A stretch of 64,000 nucleotides of DNA from NCBI RefSeq assembly GCF_040939455.1, contig NC_134116.1, positions 71,069,900-71,133,899 on the forward strand, read 5' to 3'. Of this stretch, positions 12,860-23,978 are shown piece after piece; the first letter of the stretch is position 1, and each line of letters opens with the position of its first letter. Under the pieces are notes generated by a model that made no database searches, was not told the origin of the DNA, and saw only the letters and a list, made by a program, of their open reading frames with translations. Origin of the DNA: Microcebus murinus (Eukaryota; Chordata; Mammalia; Primates; Cheirogaleidae). A program made the position numbers and the translations under genes.

Positions 12860-13062
12860 TTTGTTAGCCCTTTAGGAAGTGATAGACATTGTGCTAGGTG
12901 CTGCTGATAGCACAGAATTGAAGAAGACCTGGTTTCGTCTTATTCACTGCAGTTCACTCCATTCTTTGGTAAAGGAGACAGACAGGGACATAAATAACTC
13001 TAAGATGAGGCAGTCTGTAATAAACATAGCCTGGAAGAATAAATAAAACATTATATGAGTGT
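12860..13062 (+). repeat. Ancient interspersed repeat, 'gtgctaggtgctgctgat' type
   Basis: It shows the common fossil pattern gcactgtgctaggtgctggg followed by an acttac..gagacagacagggacataaa stretch. Related pieces occur at 37140-37260, 51770-52000 and 56625-56770. It is widespread in mammals, probably an old LINE/SINE relic, and I do not assign a family. Confidence 0.5.
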
Positions 13063-13799
13063 CAATTTTAAACATAATTACAGAGGTATTAAATCACTAC
13101 ATCCACATATTAAGCTATGTAAATACAAGTGAGTTACTAGACCATCCCTCTTTCCACACTCAGGAGTCAACACAGATATTGGTTGGCTTTTGTTTCAAAA
13201 TCATCTCTTTGTGATGTGATTTTCCAAGTTGATTTCAAAATTCTGTTGAGATTTCTTACTAAATTAGTATCTCTCTCTTAGAATTTTGTTCTTTGTTGCC
13301 ACATATTCATTCTCCATCCTTCCATAATTCTCTCTGCTTCTATTGATTTTTATCTACTTCTCTTCTTCTATTGTTCTCTTTCCTCCTTGTCCACTTTATC
13401 CTGTATCTCTAATATTTATTTTTAGACCCAATGCTTTGTTTTCCTTATTATTATCCAAGTGGTAGGGGAGAGGCAATTTTCTTTTGAAGGGAAAATATTA
13501 TCAGATAAACAGTAATCTCTCGCAAAATGATCCCTTCCATTCTGGCCAGTGCTTGGAAACAGGAACAAGTGAAAATCTTCCCTTTGAACTTTCCATGGCT
13601 CTATGAACAGAACTGCTGGTTTCTCTGTATAATGAACAGTTTCTGAATGTAAGAGAAGACATATGAACTAACTACTTTTGACCAGTGTGAGGCTGGACAC
13701 GTGGCAGAAGATCAATATGTGCCCCCTGCTTGGTAATTGAACTCTTTCTGGTAGGATAAACATAGTGAATGCATGTAAGCACCCACATTTCAGATTACA
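13063..13799. other. Unassigned CT-rich sequence
   Basis: The region is pyrimidine-rich between 13260 and 13440. No repeat family or coding feature is recognised. Confidence 0.4.
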
Positions 13800-14010
13800 T
13801 TCTCTGTTAATTGCCTCACACCTATTCATATGCAGTATCTCATTTGATCTCAGCTGCAAGCCTATGAGACAGTCTAGTCCTGGAACATCCACCTTTCACA
13901 AAGAAAGAAGCAAGTGCTACTATGGGTATCTCTGAGCAACTGGTACAGGATCCCTGGTCTTGGACTCAAATCCACTGCTCTTTACTTTAAACCTTGCATC
14001 TAACCACCAG
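13800..14010 (-). mobile_element. MIR SINE, minus strand, diverged
   Basis: MIR-like order in reverse: agtatctcatttgatctcag, aagcctatgagacagtctag, then tggactcaaatccactgctc. Divergence is high, so the boundaries are approximate. Confidence 0.6.
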
Positions 14011-15555
14011 ATTCTAACATTTTGAACTTGAGGGGGGCATGTTGTGGTCATTTTAAATGCATTTGGTAATACTTTGATTTTATACTCTAAAATGCTCATG
14101 ATTTAAAAGAATCATTAGGAAGTCAACTTTAACGCCCCCCCCCCCCCCCGTTTCTTCTTTCAAAATATGCTCTGCAGATTTCTATGGGGAGAAAAAAATA
14201 TTATAACTGTGGTTTGGCTTGTAGTAGTTATGCTTCACCAACCAAGCACGAGATGGAAGTTCAAGAAACATCAGAGGAGGAAGAGAACTCTCCTCATTAA
14301 TAAAAGCAATTAGTGCACCCCCAGCTGGGCAGCCAGCCAGCCCAGGGTGTTCTCAGTCTCCACAGGCATCTGAGTGCAGTCTGTTAACTGTGCAAGCTAC
14401 TCTTGGCAGGAAACTAAATATTGTCATTGATTTTAATTTTCCTCTCCACTTTATAACTCCTGATTCACAGCTGTCCGTGCTTACAGGGAGAGTTGGTTCT
14501 TTGGAAAGAATTTCCACTGTGATCAGCTCTCTGAGATGGCAAAAATTGCCTGGGTTTTGAAAATCAAAGTAGGGCACTTAATTTATCTAAATAAAAGAGT
14601 GATAGCATTCATGTCCAGTGACTTATTTTGAGTAAATCATGCTTTCTGGAAGTCAAGGGAGAAATAGTAGTCAAACCATTTGTATCTTCTGTACATCCCT
14701 TAAAATGAAAGAAAGTCCAAGAACAGCAAGCCCAGTGTAGACTGACAAGATGTGGAGGTCCTCTGGGAGATTAAGGGTGGGATTCCCAAGTCACTGGGAC
14801 CAAAGAATCCACACAGTTCAGAAAACTTCCAATATTTACTGACCCTTGCATAACTTTCTCACTATTTAGCAGAGCAGGGCTTGTTTAGCTCTTTTATATA
14901 TCAAGGAACAGACAAACTCCAGTTTCTGTGTTTAAGGAACAAGGCTCACTATAAATGCATATGAGAATAAAAAGAAAGGGAAAAATGTCGTATGATCCCA
15001 TCCTCCTGGCAGCAGGAACCTCAGCCATTGCTGTCCAAAGTGCATCAGTGGCTTTAGTCAGCCTGCAACAGTGCAGGTGATGTAATGGCCACTCCTGCTG
15101 CTCAGAACTCAGCTCTCCTCTCCCTGTTGCTCGTTTTTTCTCTGTGAATGAATAGTTAACCTTTATTCTTCTTTCTCTGACTCTCAAATTCAGCTTTTAC
15201 TTTCTTTCGGTTACTTCCTGACATCGGTCTCTGTGGGTCTCAACTCCTCTGTGCAACTGTCGTGAATTTTCGTCCTTCCTCTTACCATCCAGCATCTCAC
15301 CACCCCTCTTCTTCCTATTCCCCTTATAAGTACTTCTCAAATGTGTACCATCTTCATGGAAATAATGCCTCGTTTACGCTGTAGAAATTAAGAGGTTCTG
15401 AATTTCTTTCTCTTCGAGGATTCGGAGGCTGAACACTGACTTAGATTTTGCCTATATGATTTTTTCTTCTAAGACTTCGAATCTTGAGCAAATAATGCAA
15501 GAATCTGAAAATGGCTAGAGGGCCATTACCAGCAATCACAGGTGCATTATATATC
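14011..15555. other. Unassigned sequence with a C15 run
   Basis: Apart from the C15 homopolymer at 14135-14149, nothing is recognised. Minus-strand open frames at 14353-14577 and 14894-15187 (74 and 97 codons) have no recognisable similarity. Confidence 0.4.
14135..14149 (+). repeat. C15 homopolymer
   Basis: This is an uninterrupted run of fifteen C. The tract is prone to sequencing and replication slippage, so the true length is uncertain. Confidence 0.95.
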
Positions 15556-15559
15556 TTTC

Positions 15560-15797
15560 CTGTGCATGATCTTGGTTCCTGCTTATTTTCCTGACTCTGC
15601 ATTTCTTACACATCTCTTATATTCTGTCTGTGCCTCTTAGAGATATCTGCACTAAAAATTCTTTTTCTCTTGTAAAGCATTACAATGTAAGGTCCATGAG
15701 GCTGGGACATTTTGCTGCTTTATTCACTGTGAGTATTTAATACATCACACAGCACAGAATGGGTGTTCAATGAATGTTTGTTAAATGAATAAAAAAA
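15560..15797 (+). mobile_element. L2-type LINE 3' end
   Basis: It ends with the common 3' tail: aatgtaaggtccatgaggct, gggacattttgctgctttat, acagcacagaatgggtgttc, and aatgaatgtttgttaaatga with short AATA-rich termini. Confidence 0.6.
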
Positions 15798-16295
15798 ATG
15801 CAATGTCAATTTCTGGTGCTTGCAATCAAGTTTCCATGCTGCAATGAAAGAAGAGGAACTTAAGCAGAACTGAGTAGTTTTGCTGAGTTGGGACTCATAT
15901 TAGAACTCAAGAAAGCCAACATTCTTAGAAGTTATGGGGTAGAGTATTGGAGAGGAGGAAGCTACATAGAGGGAAGGCTATAAAGATCTGTAGGGGATGT
16001 CTTTGAATCTTTGAGCAAAAACTTTTCTGTGCATGCATGGGATGCAACTCTCTAAGGCTGGAGAAAGAAGCTCAAAAAATTATAGGTTGATCAATTCCCC
16101 ATGCTCACACAGATTTTTCCATGCAGCCTGGAGAGACATGGCGACTGAGTAGTATCTTCAGAAAGCTCCCTAAGAGTTGAGATAAATTATACCCCAAATA
16201 GAGGTTGCTCTGGACCCATCCTAACAAGGCTTAAAAGTAAGACTTGAAAAGATTAAATTGACTTGTAACTTAACTATGTGTCATAAATTCACTAC
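15798..16295. other. Unassigned sequence
   Basis: Nothing is recognised upstream of the LINE nest. Confidence 0.4.
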
Positions 16296-18190
16296 TATTT
16301 AAAGGAATACAACACTATTTACTACAAAACACAATCAATTTCACAATGTCCAGCATAGAAAAAAATTATCAGGCATGAAAAAAAAAAGCAGAAAAAATAA
16401 GATATATAACCAGGAAAAAAAATTAATAGAAAGAAGCAAGGGACATGATAGAAATAGCAGAATAAAAGGGCCCTTAAAATATATTGGTAAATATATGTAA
16501 GTATGGAAAAGAAAATATGTAATGACAACAAAAACTGAAGATTTTCCAAAGACCCAAATAGAATTTCCAGAGATTGAAACTATAACACATAAAATGAAAA
16601 TAAACTAGAAGTAATTAACAGCATATTAGATACTGCAAAAAAAAATCAGTCAACTGGAATGCATTTAAAACTATCCAAAATGTAGCAGCACAATGAAAAA
16701 AGACTTAAAAAAATAAATGAACTTAGAGAACTGTGAGACACTTATTGGTCTAATAAACGTGTAATTACATTCTGAGGATGAAAGCTAGAGCTAGTCTGAG
16801 AATGAGAGCGAGAGAGGGAGAGAATATGAGACAAAAACGCACTTGAAAAAATAACAGGTAAAAACTTGTAAAACTTGGTGAAAACTATAAACTCTGTCTT
16901 AGCTGTGTTACAAACCCCAAAGACAAGAAACACTGAAGAAACCACACTAAGACACATTACTATCAAATTGTTGAGAATCAGTGATAAAATATTCAAAGCA
17001 ATCAGAAAGACATGGCACATTATATACAAAGAGAGAAAGATAAGTGTTACAGTTGATTTCTCATCAGAAAGTATTTTATCCAAAAAGACAATGAAAGATT
17101 TTGAGTATTGAAAGATGTTATCAACCTACAGTTCTATATGCAACAGAAATGCCTTTGAAAAGTAAACGTTAAATCAAGTTCTTTCCAGACAAACAAAAAT
17201 TGAGAGAATGTACTGCCAGCAGTCTTGCATTTTAAAAAATGTTAAAGGAAATTCTTTAGGCTGGAAGAAAATTAGAATCTATATGGAGGAATGAAAAATA
17301 TCAGAAAAAGTAAATATCTATGTAAATAAAATGCTTTTTCCCCATTTTTAGTATCTTTAAAAGGTGAATCTTAATATAAAATTAATAACAATAGATTTGG
17401 GGTTTAAAGCATATGTATAATTTAAATACATAGGAACAATATAGCAGAAAGAAAACAAAAGTGTGGAATAAAAGTAAACTGTTAAAAGATTCCTGAATTA
17501 TACATTATACAGTAGAATAGTGCTTAAAGACAGACTATAATGACTTAAAATTGATATTATAAACCTCAAGGAAACCATGAAATAATAAAACAAAGAAGTA
17601 AAAATTACAAGTCAATAGTAGAGATACAGTGGAATAATTTAAAAGTACAAGAGAATTTTTGAGTTCTCTTCAAAAGAAGGCTAAATAGGAAACCAAGAAC
17701 AGAAGGGAGAAATAGAAGGCAAACAGTAAAACTGTAGTTTTAAATCTAATGATATTGATGATTATACTAAATGTCAGTGGGCTAAAACACCAATTAAAAA
17801 ATGGAGATTGATTAGATTGCATTAAAAAATAAGTAGATATCATTTATAAGATATATACCACTTAAAAGAAACCCATTTTAAATATAAAGTCATCAATAAG
17901 TTAGAAAATAAAAAAAAATGTATCATTCAAACATCAATTACAGAAATGCTGAAGTTTTAAAATTAATACCAAAGAGGAAGTCACATCAAAGACTGAAACA
18001 GGAATAAAGAAGGACATTAAAGGAAATTGATTCATCAAGAAACCCAATAATATTAATGTGAAGCATCTAACTACAGAGCTTCAAAATAGATAAAGCAAAA
18101 ACTAGTAGATATAAAAAATTCACATTTTTATTTGAATACTTCAACAGTTGCTAGTCGGTAATTGGTAGAACAAGTGAGCAAAGTATCAAT

Positions 18191-18200
18191 AAGGACATAG
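18191..18200 (+). repeat. Left target-site duplication of the 18201 L1
   Basis: The ten bases aaggacatag recur exactly at 22208-22217, directly after the element's A-rich tail. This defines the insertion limits. Confidence 0.9.
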
Positions 18201-18215
18201 GAGAAAGGGAGGATC

Positions 18216-18225
18216 AAGATGGCGG
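18216..18225 (+). promoter_or_regulatory. YY1-type site at the L1 5' end
   Basis: The motif aagatggcgg lies about 16 bases into the element. Human L1 has a YY1 site (caagatggccg) at almost the same distance from its start, where it sets accurate transcription initiation. Conservation of place and sequence supports a true 5' end. Confidence 0.75.
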
Positions 18226-18667
18226 ACGAGAAACACCGCCAGAAAGAGTGTCTCTGAAGAAAAGACAGATTCTAGCAGAAATTAGAAAAAAGAAGCAAGA
18301 AGGTGAGCATACAGCAGACGAGGGCCGGAAGGAGGGGTACCTGAGACCCTGGGAGACTCCACAGGAGGAGGCTGCGGAGGAGAACTGGAAGCTGAGACCG
18401 CTGGAGCAGCCCGGAGACCAGCGGGAAGGGTAGGTGGATAAGTCACCTTTCCCCTCCCCTGCATTTGGGACTGCTGGTGGGCTCTCCAGCGGGTGGAGAG
18501 ACCTGCGGACACCAGTCCAGAGACGGCCGCCGCCAGCTAGTGGTGAGCCTGTAGCGGACACGGCACCAGACTCCCAAATCCCTCGGGGCACCTCCAGGTG
18601 CACAGACCCAAGCCGCGCGGCAGGCGCCATATTGCCTCCTCCTCCCCTCCGCCGACCCTACCCACAG

Positions 18668-19549
18668 CTACCCAGAGAGACAATACAGCCACCAGCCAGA
18701 GGCACCTCCAGGGAATGGGACCTTCCCTTTTGGGACCCTACAGCTGACTAAGGGGAACTCAGACTGTGAGCTCCCTACCCAATAGCCCTCCCAGGTGCTG
18801 CTGGCACGGTGTTCCCAGGAGAACGGTGCCGACTCAGAGGCTGAGAGACACAGACACAGCTTGGGCTCCCTGTGGGTGAATTGGGACCAGAACTCCTCTC
18901 CCTGGTGGGGATACAGTTTGAACTCTGGGACCCAGAGGCCGGACCTGCAGACCAGATCCCATGCACCGAGGGCTAGCATTGCCCGGGGCACAGAAGGGAT
19001 ATTTGTGAACAGCCTGCTGAGGTGTGTGTGCCTCCAGGGGCAGATCAGCGTCCTAGAGGGCAATCCTCCCCCCAAAGGGAGGCCGTGCGCCCAACCCAGG
19101 CAGCGTTTCTGTGCAGGGAACCTCCCTACCAGCTTCACAATCCAGGGAGGCCTGGTGGCGTGTGGTCTGGCCTGCTGGCAGAGGCCCAGGAGTAGCTGCG
19201 GAGTTGGGGAGGGTGGAAAGAAGCAAGGCCCGCTCCAGACTGCGGGTCTCAGACGGCCCCACCCCCACAAGCAGACTTTCTGGCTGAGGGGGACCATTCC
19301 AGCCCCACCCTGACAGCTTTTCCTGGAAGCAGAGGACAGAACTTTGACCCCTGCTAACGGCACTGGTGGTGCCTGAGGGAAGGCTTTCCCAACCCAGCTC
19401 CGCCCAGAACAAGAGCTGATAACAGGACACAAAAACAACAGCATAGCCTGTTCCTCCAAGCAAGTGCCACCTACTGACAGGGACGGCAACCTGCACAGCC
19501 TTATCATGGCACCCACTGACTCATTATACAGGGAGTGGTCCAATCTCAC
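18668..19549 (-). other. 293-codon antisense open frame in the L1 5' UTR
   Basis: This is the longest open frame of the window, on the strand opposite to ORF1 and wholly inside the 5' UTR. It opens with GTG; the first ATG gives about 279 codons. The product is rich in Pro, Gly, Ser and Cys, has no motif I recognise and reads like translated GC-rich DNA. A second antisense frame covers 18214-18630. Human L1 has an antisense 5' UTR frame (ORF0, about 71 codons), but I see no similarity and position alone is shared. It is most likely a by-product of GC-rich, stop-poor composition. Confidence 0.3.
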
Positions 19550-19639
19550 CCACAGACACCACCTAACGCCTCAGAAACTAAACAAGGCGTGTGAACACCC
19601 AAACAAAAACCTAAAGGAAAGAAATAACAACTGATCGAC

Positions 19640-20639
19640 ATGGGAAGAAATCAGCGAAGGAACTCAAGAAATATGAAGAACCAAACTGAAAACACACCCC
19701 CAAAGAGGAGCACCAGGCCCCTAGAAACGGACACCAACCCAAATCAGGCAACCAAAATGACAGAAGAGGAATTTCGTATGTGGATCATAAGAACACTCAC
19801 CGAGCTGCAACAACAACTCAATAACCAACACAAAAAAACAACAAAAAGCCTCCAGGACCTAGAACTAAAGTTCACTAAAGAAATAGACACAATGAAGAAA
19901 AGTTTAACTGAACTCCTGGAAATGAAGAATCAATTCAGGGAACTACAAAATACAGTGGAAAATCTCAAGAACAAGGTAGATCAAACAGAAGAAAGAGTCT
20001 CAGAGATTGAAGATAACACCCTCCAACTAAATAAAACCATCACAGAGATAGAGCAGAGAAACAAGAGAAAAGAGCAAAGCCTACAAGAGATGTGGGATTA
20101 TGTGAAGAAACCTAATGTGAGGGTTATAGGGTTACCAGAAGGGGAAGAGGACAACACCCAAGGATTGGACAAGCTATTTGAAGATATAATAGAGGAAAAT
20201 TTCCCAGGCCTTGCTCAAAATCTCGATATACAAGTTCAAGAAGCTCAGAGGACCCCTGGGAGATTCAATGCAAACAGGAAGATGTCACGACATGCAGTCA
20301 TCAGACTGACCAAAATATCAACTAAAGAGGCCCTTCTAAGAGCTGTAAGATGAAAGAAGCAAGTGACATACAAGGGAAAGCCAATTCGAATAACAGCAGA
20401 CTTCTCTAATGAGACTTTACAAGCAAGGAGAGACTGGGGCCCCCATTCTCACTCTTCTGAAACAAAGCAATGCCCAGCCTAGAATCTTATTCCCTGTAAA
20501 ACTAAGCTTCATATATGAAGGAGAAATAAAGACATTCTCAGACAAGCAAAGTCTCAGAGAATTCACCAAGACAAGACCAGCCCTACAAGAAGTACTCAAA
20601 ACAGTGTTACCCATGGAACACCATAATAAAAACTTATGA
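19640..20639 (+). pseudogene. L1 ORF1, broken by one stop and one frameshift
   Basis: ORF1 protein is the trimeric RNA-binding chaperone of the L1 ribonucleoprotein. The frame runs from ATG 19640 to TGA 20351-20353 (237 codons): a basic N-terminus, a heptad-rich coiled coil at about residues 50-155 (LELKFTKEIDTMKKSLTELL is typical), then the RRM region with VIGLPEGEE. After the TGA the C-terminal domain reads on in the same frame for about 30 codons, until a run of five C at 20440-20444, where one extra base shifts the frame. It then continues to 20637-20639 with KTRPALQEVLKTVL. So two point-scale lesions inactivate an otherwise full-length ORF1. Confidence 0.92.
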
Positions 20640-20684
20640 ATATAAAAACAACCAAAACCCAAAGATTAAAGGCCAGATAATACA

Positions 20685-21984
20685 ATGGCTCAAGAGAGAA
20701 ATCAAAGCAACAACATCCAACCCAACAGAATGAACAGTAATCTACCTTACCTATCAGTTCTCTCAATAAATGTGAATGGCTTAAACTCTCCACTCAAGAG
20801 ACATAGGCTGGCTGAATGGATAACAAAATACAGGCCAAGTATATGCTGTCTTCAGGAAACACATCTAACCTGCAAGGATGCATATAGCCGAAAAGTAAAA
20901 GGGTAGAGATCAGTATTCAGTAGATCAGTAGAGATCAGGCAAGTGGAAGCCAAAAGAAGGCTGGTGTGGCAGTTTTAATTTCAGACGATTTAGTTTTTAA
21001 ACCAACAAAAGTAGTGAAAGACAAAGAGGGTCATTATATAATGGTGAATGGCACAGTTCAACAAGAAGAGATAACAGTTTTAAATATATATGCACCCAAA
21101 TTAGGTGCACCCAGTTTCATAAAGCAAACCTTACTGGATCTAAGCAAATGGATTAATAGCAACTCCATAATCACTGGAGATTTCAACACCCCACTGACGG
21201 CACAAGACAGATCCTCCAAACAGAAAATTAATAAAGAAATAATGGACTTAAACAAAACCTTGGAACAACTGGGTCTGACTGACATCTACAGGATATTCTA
21301 CCCAAAATCCAGTGAATATACATTCTTCTCATCAGCTCATGGGACATTCTCTAAGATTGACCATATCCTAGGACACAAAGTAAATCTCAAGAAATTTAAA
21401 AAAATAGAAATCATACCATGTACCTTCTCAGATCACAGTGGAATAGAAGTAGAAATCAATCCTAACAGAAACTCACATTTCTACACAAAAACGTGGAAAT
21501 TAAACAACCTCCTACTAAATGATTACTTCATAAATGAAGAAATCAAGATGGAAATAAAAAAAATTCTATACTCCTACACTGCTGGTGGGACTGCATATTA
21601 GTTCAACCTCTGTGGAAAGCAATATGGAGATACCTTAAAGAGATACAAGTGAATCTACCATTTGATCCAGCAATCCCATTGCTGGGCATCTACCCAAAAG
21701 ATCCAATGACATTCTACAAAAAAGACACCTGCACTCAAATGTTTATAGCAGCATAATTCATAATTGCAAGGCTGTGGAAACAGCCCAAGTGCCCATCAAT
21801 GCAAGAATGGATTAATAAAATGTGGTATATGTATACCATGGAGTACTATTCAGCTCTAAGAAACAATGGTGATATAGCACATCTTATATTTTCCTGGTTA
21901 GAGCTGGAACTCATACTATTAAGTGAAGTATCCCAAGAATGGAAAAACAAGCACCACATATACTCACCAGCAAATTGGTATTAA
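20685..21984 (+). pseudogene. L1 ORF2, endonuclease joined to C-terminus, RT deleted
   Basis: ORF2 encodes endonuclease, reverse transcriptase and a cysteine-rich C-terminus. Here the APE-type endonuclease is readable: LSINVNGLN and CCLQETHL (metal and catalytic residues) up to TAG 20904-20906. A small local duplication around 20900-20940 (tagagatcag repeated) follows, then [22 protein letters not shown] and FSDHSGIEVE in another frame. Near 21570 the text jumps from EIKMEIKK to the C-terminal 'YTAGGTAY' segment. Consensus order places some 2.7-2.8 kb between these points. C-terminal text (LCGKQYGDTL, PAIPLLGIYPKD in other frames, MWYMYTMEYYSAL) leads to the end at about 21984. Confidence 0.9.
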
Positions 21985-22207
21985 CTGAACAGCACCTAAG
22001 TGGTCACATAGGTACTACAATAATAGGGTATTGGGCAGGCGGTTGGGGGGCGGGTATATACATATATAATGAGTGAGATGTGCACCATCTGGGGGATGGT
22101 CATGCTGGAGACTCAGACTTGTGGGGGGAGGGGGGAAGTGGGCATTTAGTGAAACCTTAAATTCTGTACCCCCATAATATGCCGAAATAAAAAAAAGAAG
22201 AAAAAAA
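21985..22207 (+). other. L1 3' UTR with G-rich tracts and A-rich tail
   Basis: This is a short 3' UTR. Two G-rich tracts (22025-22054 and 22123-22142, with runs of three to six G) fit the polypurine/G-quadruplex feature of L1 3' UTRs. It ends with gtacccccataatatgccg, aaataaaa and an impure A-tail. The same 30-bp terminal motif closes both 3' ends of the 23979 L1. Confidence 0.85.
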
Positions 22208-22217
22208 AAGGACATAG
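22208..22217 (+). repeat. Right target-site duplication of the 18201 L1
   Basis: Exact copy of aaggacatag found at 18191-18200. The older L1M text resumes immediately after it. Confidence 0.9.
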
Positions 22218-23960
22218 AAGACTTAAATAACATAGTTATCAAATTTAAATCATTCACAGTTACATAATTTACCCAACACTATTATTTTCAAGTACACATG
22301 GGATATTCACTAAGATAGATCATATTATGACTCCTAAAATAAGTTTCAATACATTTAACAGTATTGAAGTCTTCAAAGTATTTTATATGCCCACAAAAGA
22401 ACTAAACTAGAAATCAATAACAGAAAGGTATCTAAAAAGTCTCAAAATATTTTCAAATTAAACATCATCTTTTCTAAACAACTCATGGTTCAAATTTTTT
22501 AACGTGAGAAATTAGAAAACTTTTAACTGAATTAAGAGAAGCATACAAAATATCAAAATTTGTAGAATGAGGTTAAAGCAGTGATTAAAGAAAACTTTAG
22601 AGCATTAAATGCTTATATTAGGAAAGAAGAAAGTTTCAAAATAAATGATCTAAGCCTTCCCCATGAGAAACTAGAACAAGAACAGATTATACTAAAAGTA
22701 AGCAGAAGAACAGTATGATACTGATAACAGCAAAAACCAATGTAATAGAAAATTGATATACAATAGAGAAAAATCAGTGGAATGAAAAGCTAGTTTTTGA
22801 AAAGATCACTAAAATTAAAAAATCTCTAGCCATAAAAATAAAGAAATAGAGAGGACACCCAAATTTAAAATATCTGTAATGAAAAAGTTGGCATCATTAT
22901 AGATCCTGCACATAATAAAAATATAAATAAATAACAAACAGGAATATTCTAAACAACTTGATGCCAAGTACAATTTAGATTAAATGAACAAACTCCTTGA
23001 AAGACAAAAACGTCCAAAGCTTTCTCAAGAATAAAGAGAGAACCTGGATAGCCCTATATCTATTTAAAAAACTGAATTCATAGTTTAAAATCTTTCCATA
23101 GTGAAAATAGTAGGCCCAGATATCTTCACTGGTAAATTCCATAAACATTTAAGAAAGAAGTAACATCAATTATGTACAGGTCAGGGGAGGGGAGAAAAAA
23201 ATTATGTACAAACTGTTTCATAAATTAGAGTGGGAGAAACAATTTCCAAGTCATTTCATAAGGCCAGCATCACTCTGATACCAAAATCAGAAAAGACATT
23301 ATAAGAAAAATATAAAATAAAACAACTGCAGATCAATATTCTTTATCAATATAGAGTCAGAAATTTCTTTATAAAATGTTAGCAATAAAATCTAGCAATA
23401 TATAAAAAGGATAATACACCATTATAACATGGCAGAAATATATTCCACAAATATGTGTTTAATGTTCAAAAAACCAGTAAATATTACTTACCCTATTAAT
23501 CTATAAAATAAAAATGTATCTGAATATTAATAGAATAAAAAATAAAAATAATATTGCCATCCTAATAGATATAGAAAGTATTTGACAAAATCCAACACAC
23601 ACTCATGATAAAAATTCTGAGCTAGATTGAACAAAATGGAACTTTCTCAACTTGATAAAAGGCATCTGTGAAAAACTCATAGCAAACATACTTAATGGTG
23701 AAATATTAAATGCTTCCCCCCTAAAATTGGGAAAAAACCAAGTATGTCCACTGTCACTACTTTTGTTCAACATTGTCTAGCAAGTCCTAGATAATATGAA
23801 AAGGAATGAAAAATAAATAAAAATATATAGATAGAAAAAGTAAAACTCTATTTGCAGACAATACGATTACCTATGTGGAAAATCCTAAGGAATTTTTAAA
23901 AAGTTATTCAACAAATAAGTGAGTTTAGCAAAGTGACAGGATATAATAACATCAGTATTT

Positions 23961-23978
23961 AAAAATCAATTGGATTTC
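23961..23978 (+). repeat. Left target-site duplication of the 23979 L1
   Basis: aaaaatcaattggatttc recurs at 27828-27845 with one difference (g to a). The L1M palm-domain text is continuous across the pair. Confidence 0.9.

Larger units (their letters stand above)
18201..19639 (+). promoter_or_regulatory. L1 5' UTR with internal promoter
   Basis: This is a GC- and CpG-rich 1.44-kb leader, unlike the AT-rich surroundings, beginning gagaaagggaggatcaagat. It is a single block without tandem monomers and is longer than the roughly 0.9-kb human L1 5' UTR. By analogy it would carry an internal RNA polymerase II promoter, directed by the YY1-type site at its start. Long antisense open frames run through it (see 18668-19549). 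It ends directly at the ORF1 ATG. Promoter activity is inferred from family knowledge, not shown. Confidence 0.75.
18201..22207 (+). mobile_element. L1 with intact 5' and 3' ends, internally deleted, plus strand
   Basis: This is a lineage-specific L1 of 4.0 kb bounded by the exact 10-bp duplication aaggacatag. Order: 5' UTR 18201-19639, ORF1 19640-20639 (one stop, one frameshift), a short spacer, ORF2 endonuclease 20685 to about 21570, an abrupt join to the ORF2 C-terminus from about 21575, 3' UTR from about 21984, and an A-rich tail to 22207. The region between endonuclease and C-terminus, including the whole reverse transcriptase, is missing. Divergence between recognisable codons and the L1 norm is low, so the copy is much younger than its L1M host. 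It cannot retrotranspose by itself. Confidence 0.93.

Noticed and set aside
16742..17083. 113-codon minus-strand frame with hydrophobic segments
   Set aside because: It lies antisense to decayed L1M ORF1 and inter-ORF text. Hydrophobic residues come from T-rich antisense DNA.
18214..18630. 138-codon minus-strand frame and CpG-rich patch as a gene promoter or CpG island
   Set aside because: The patch is the L1 5' UTR, bounded by the L1 target duplication. It is not a host-gene promoter on present evidence.
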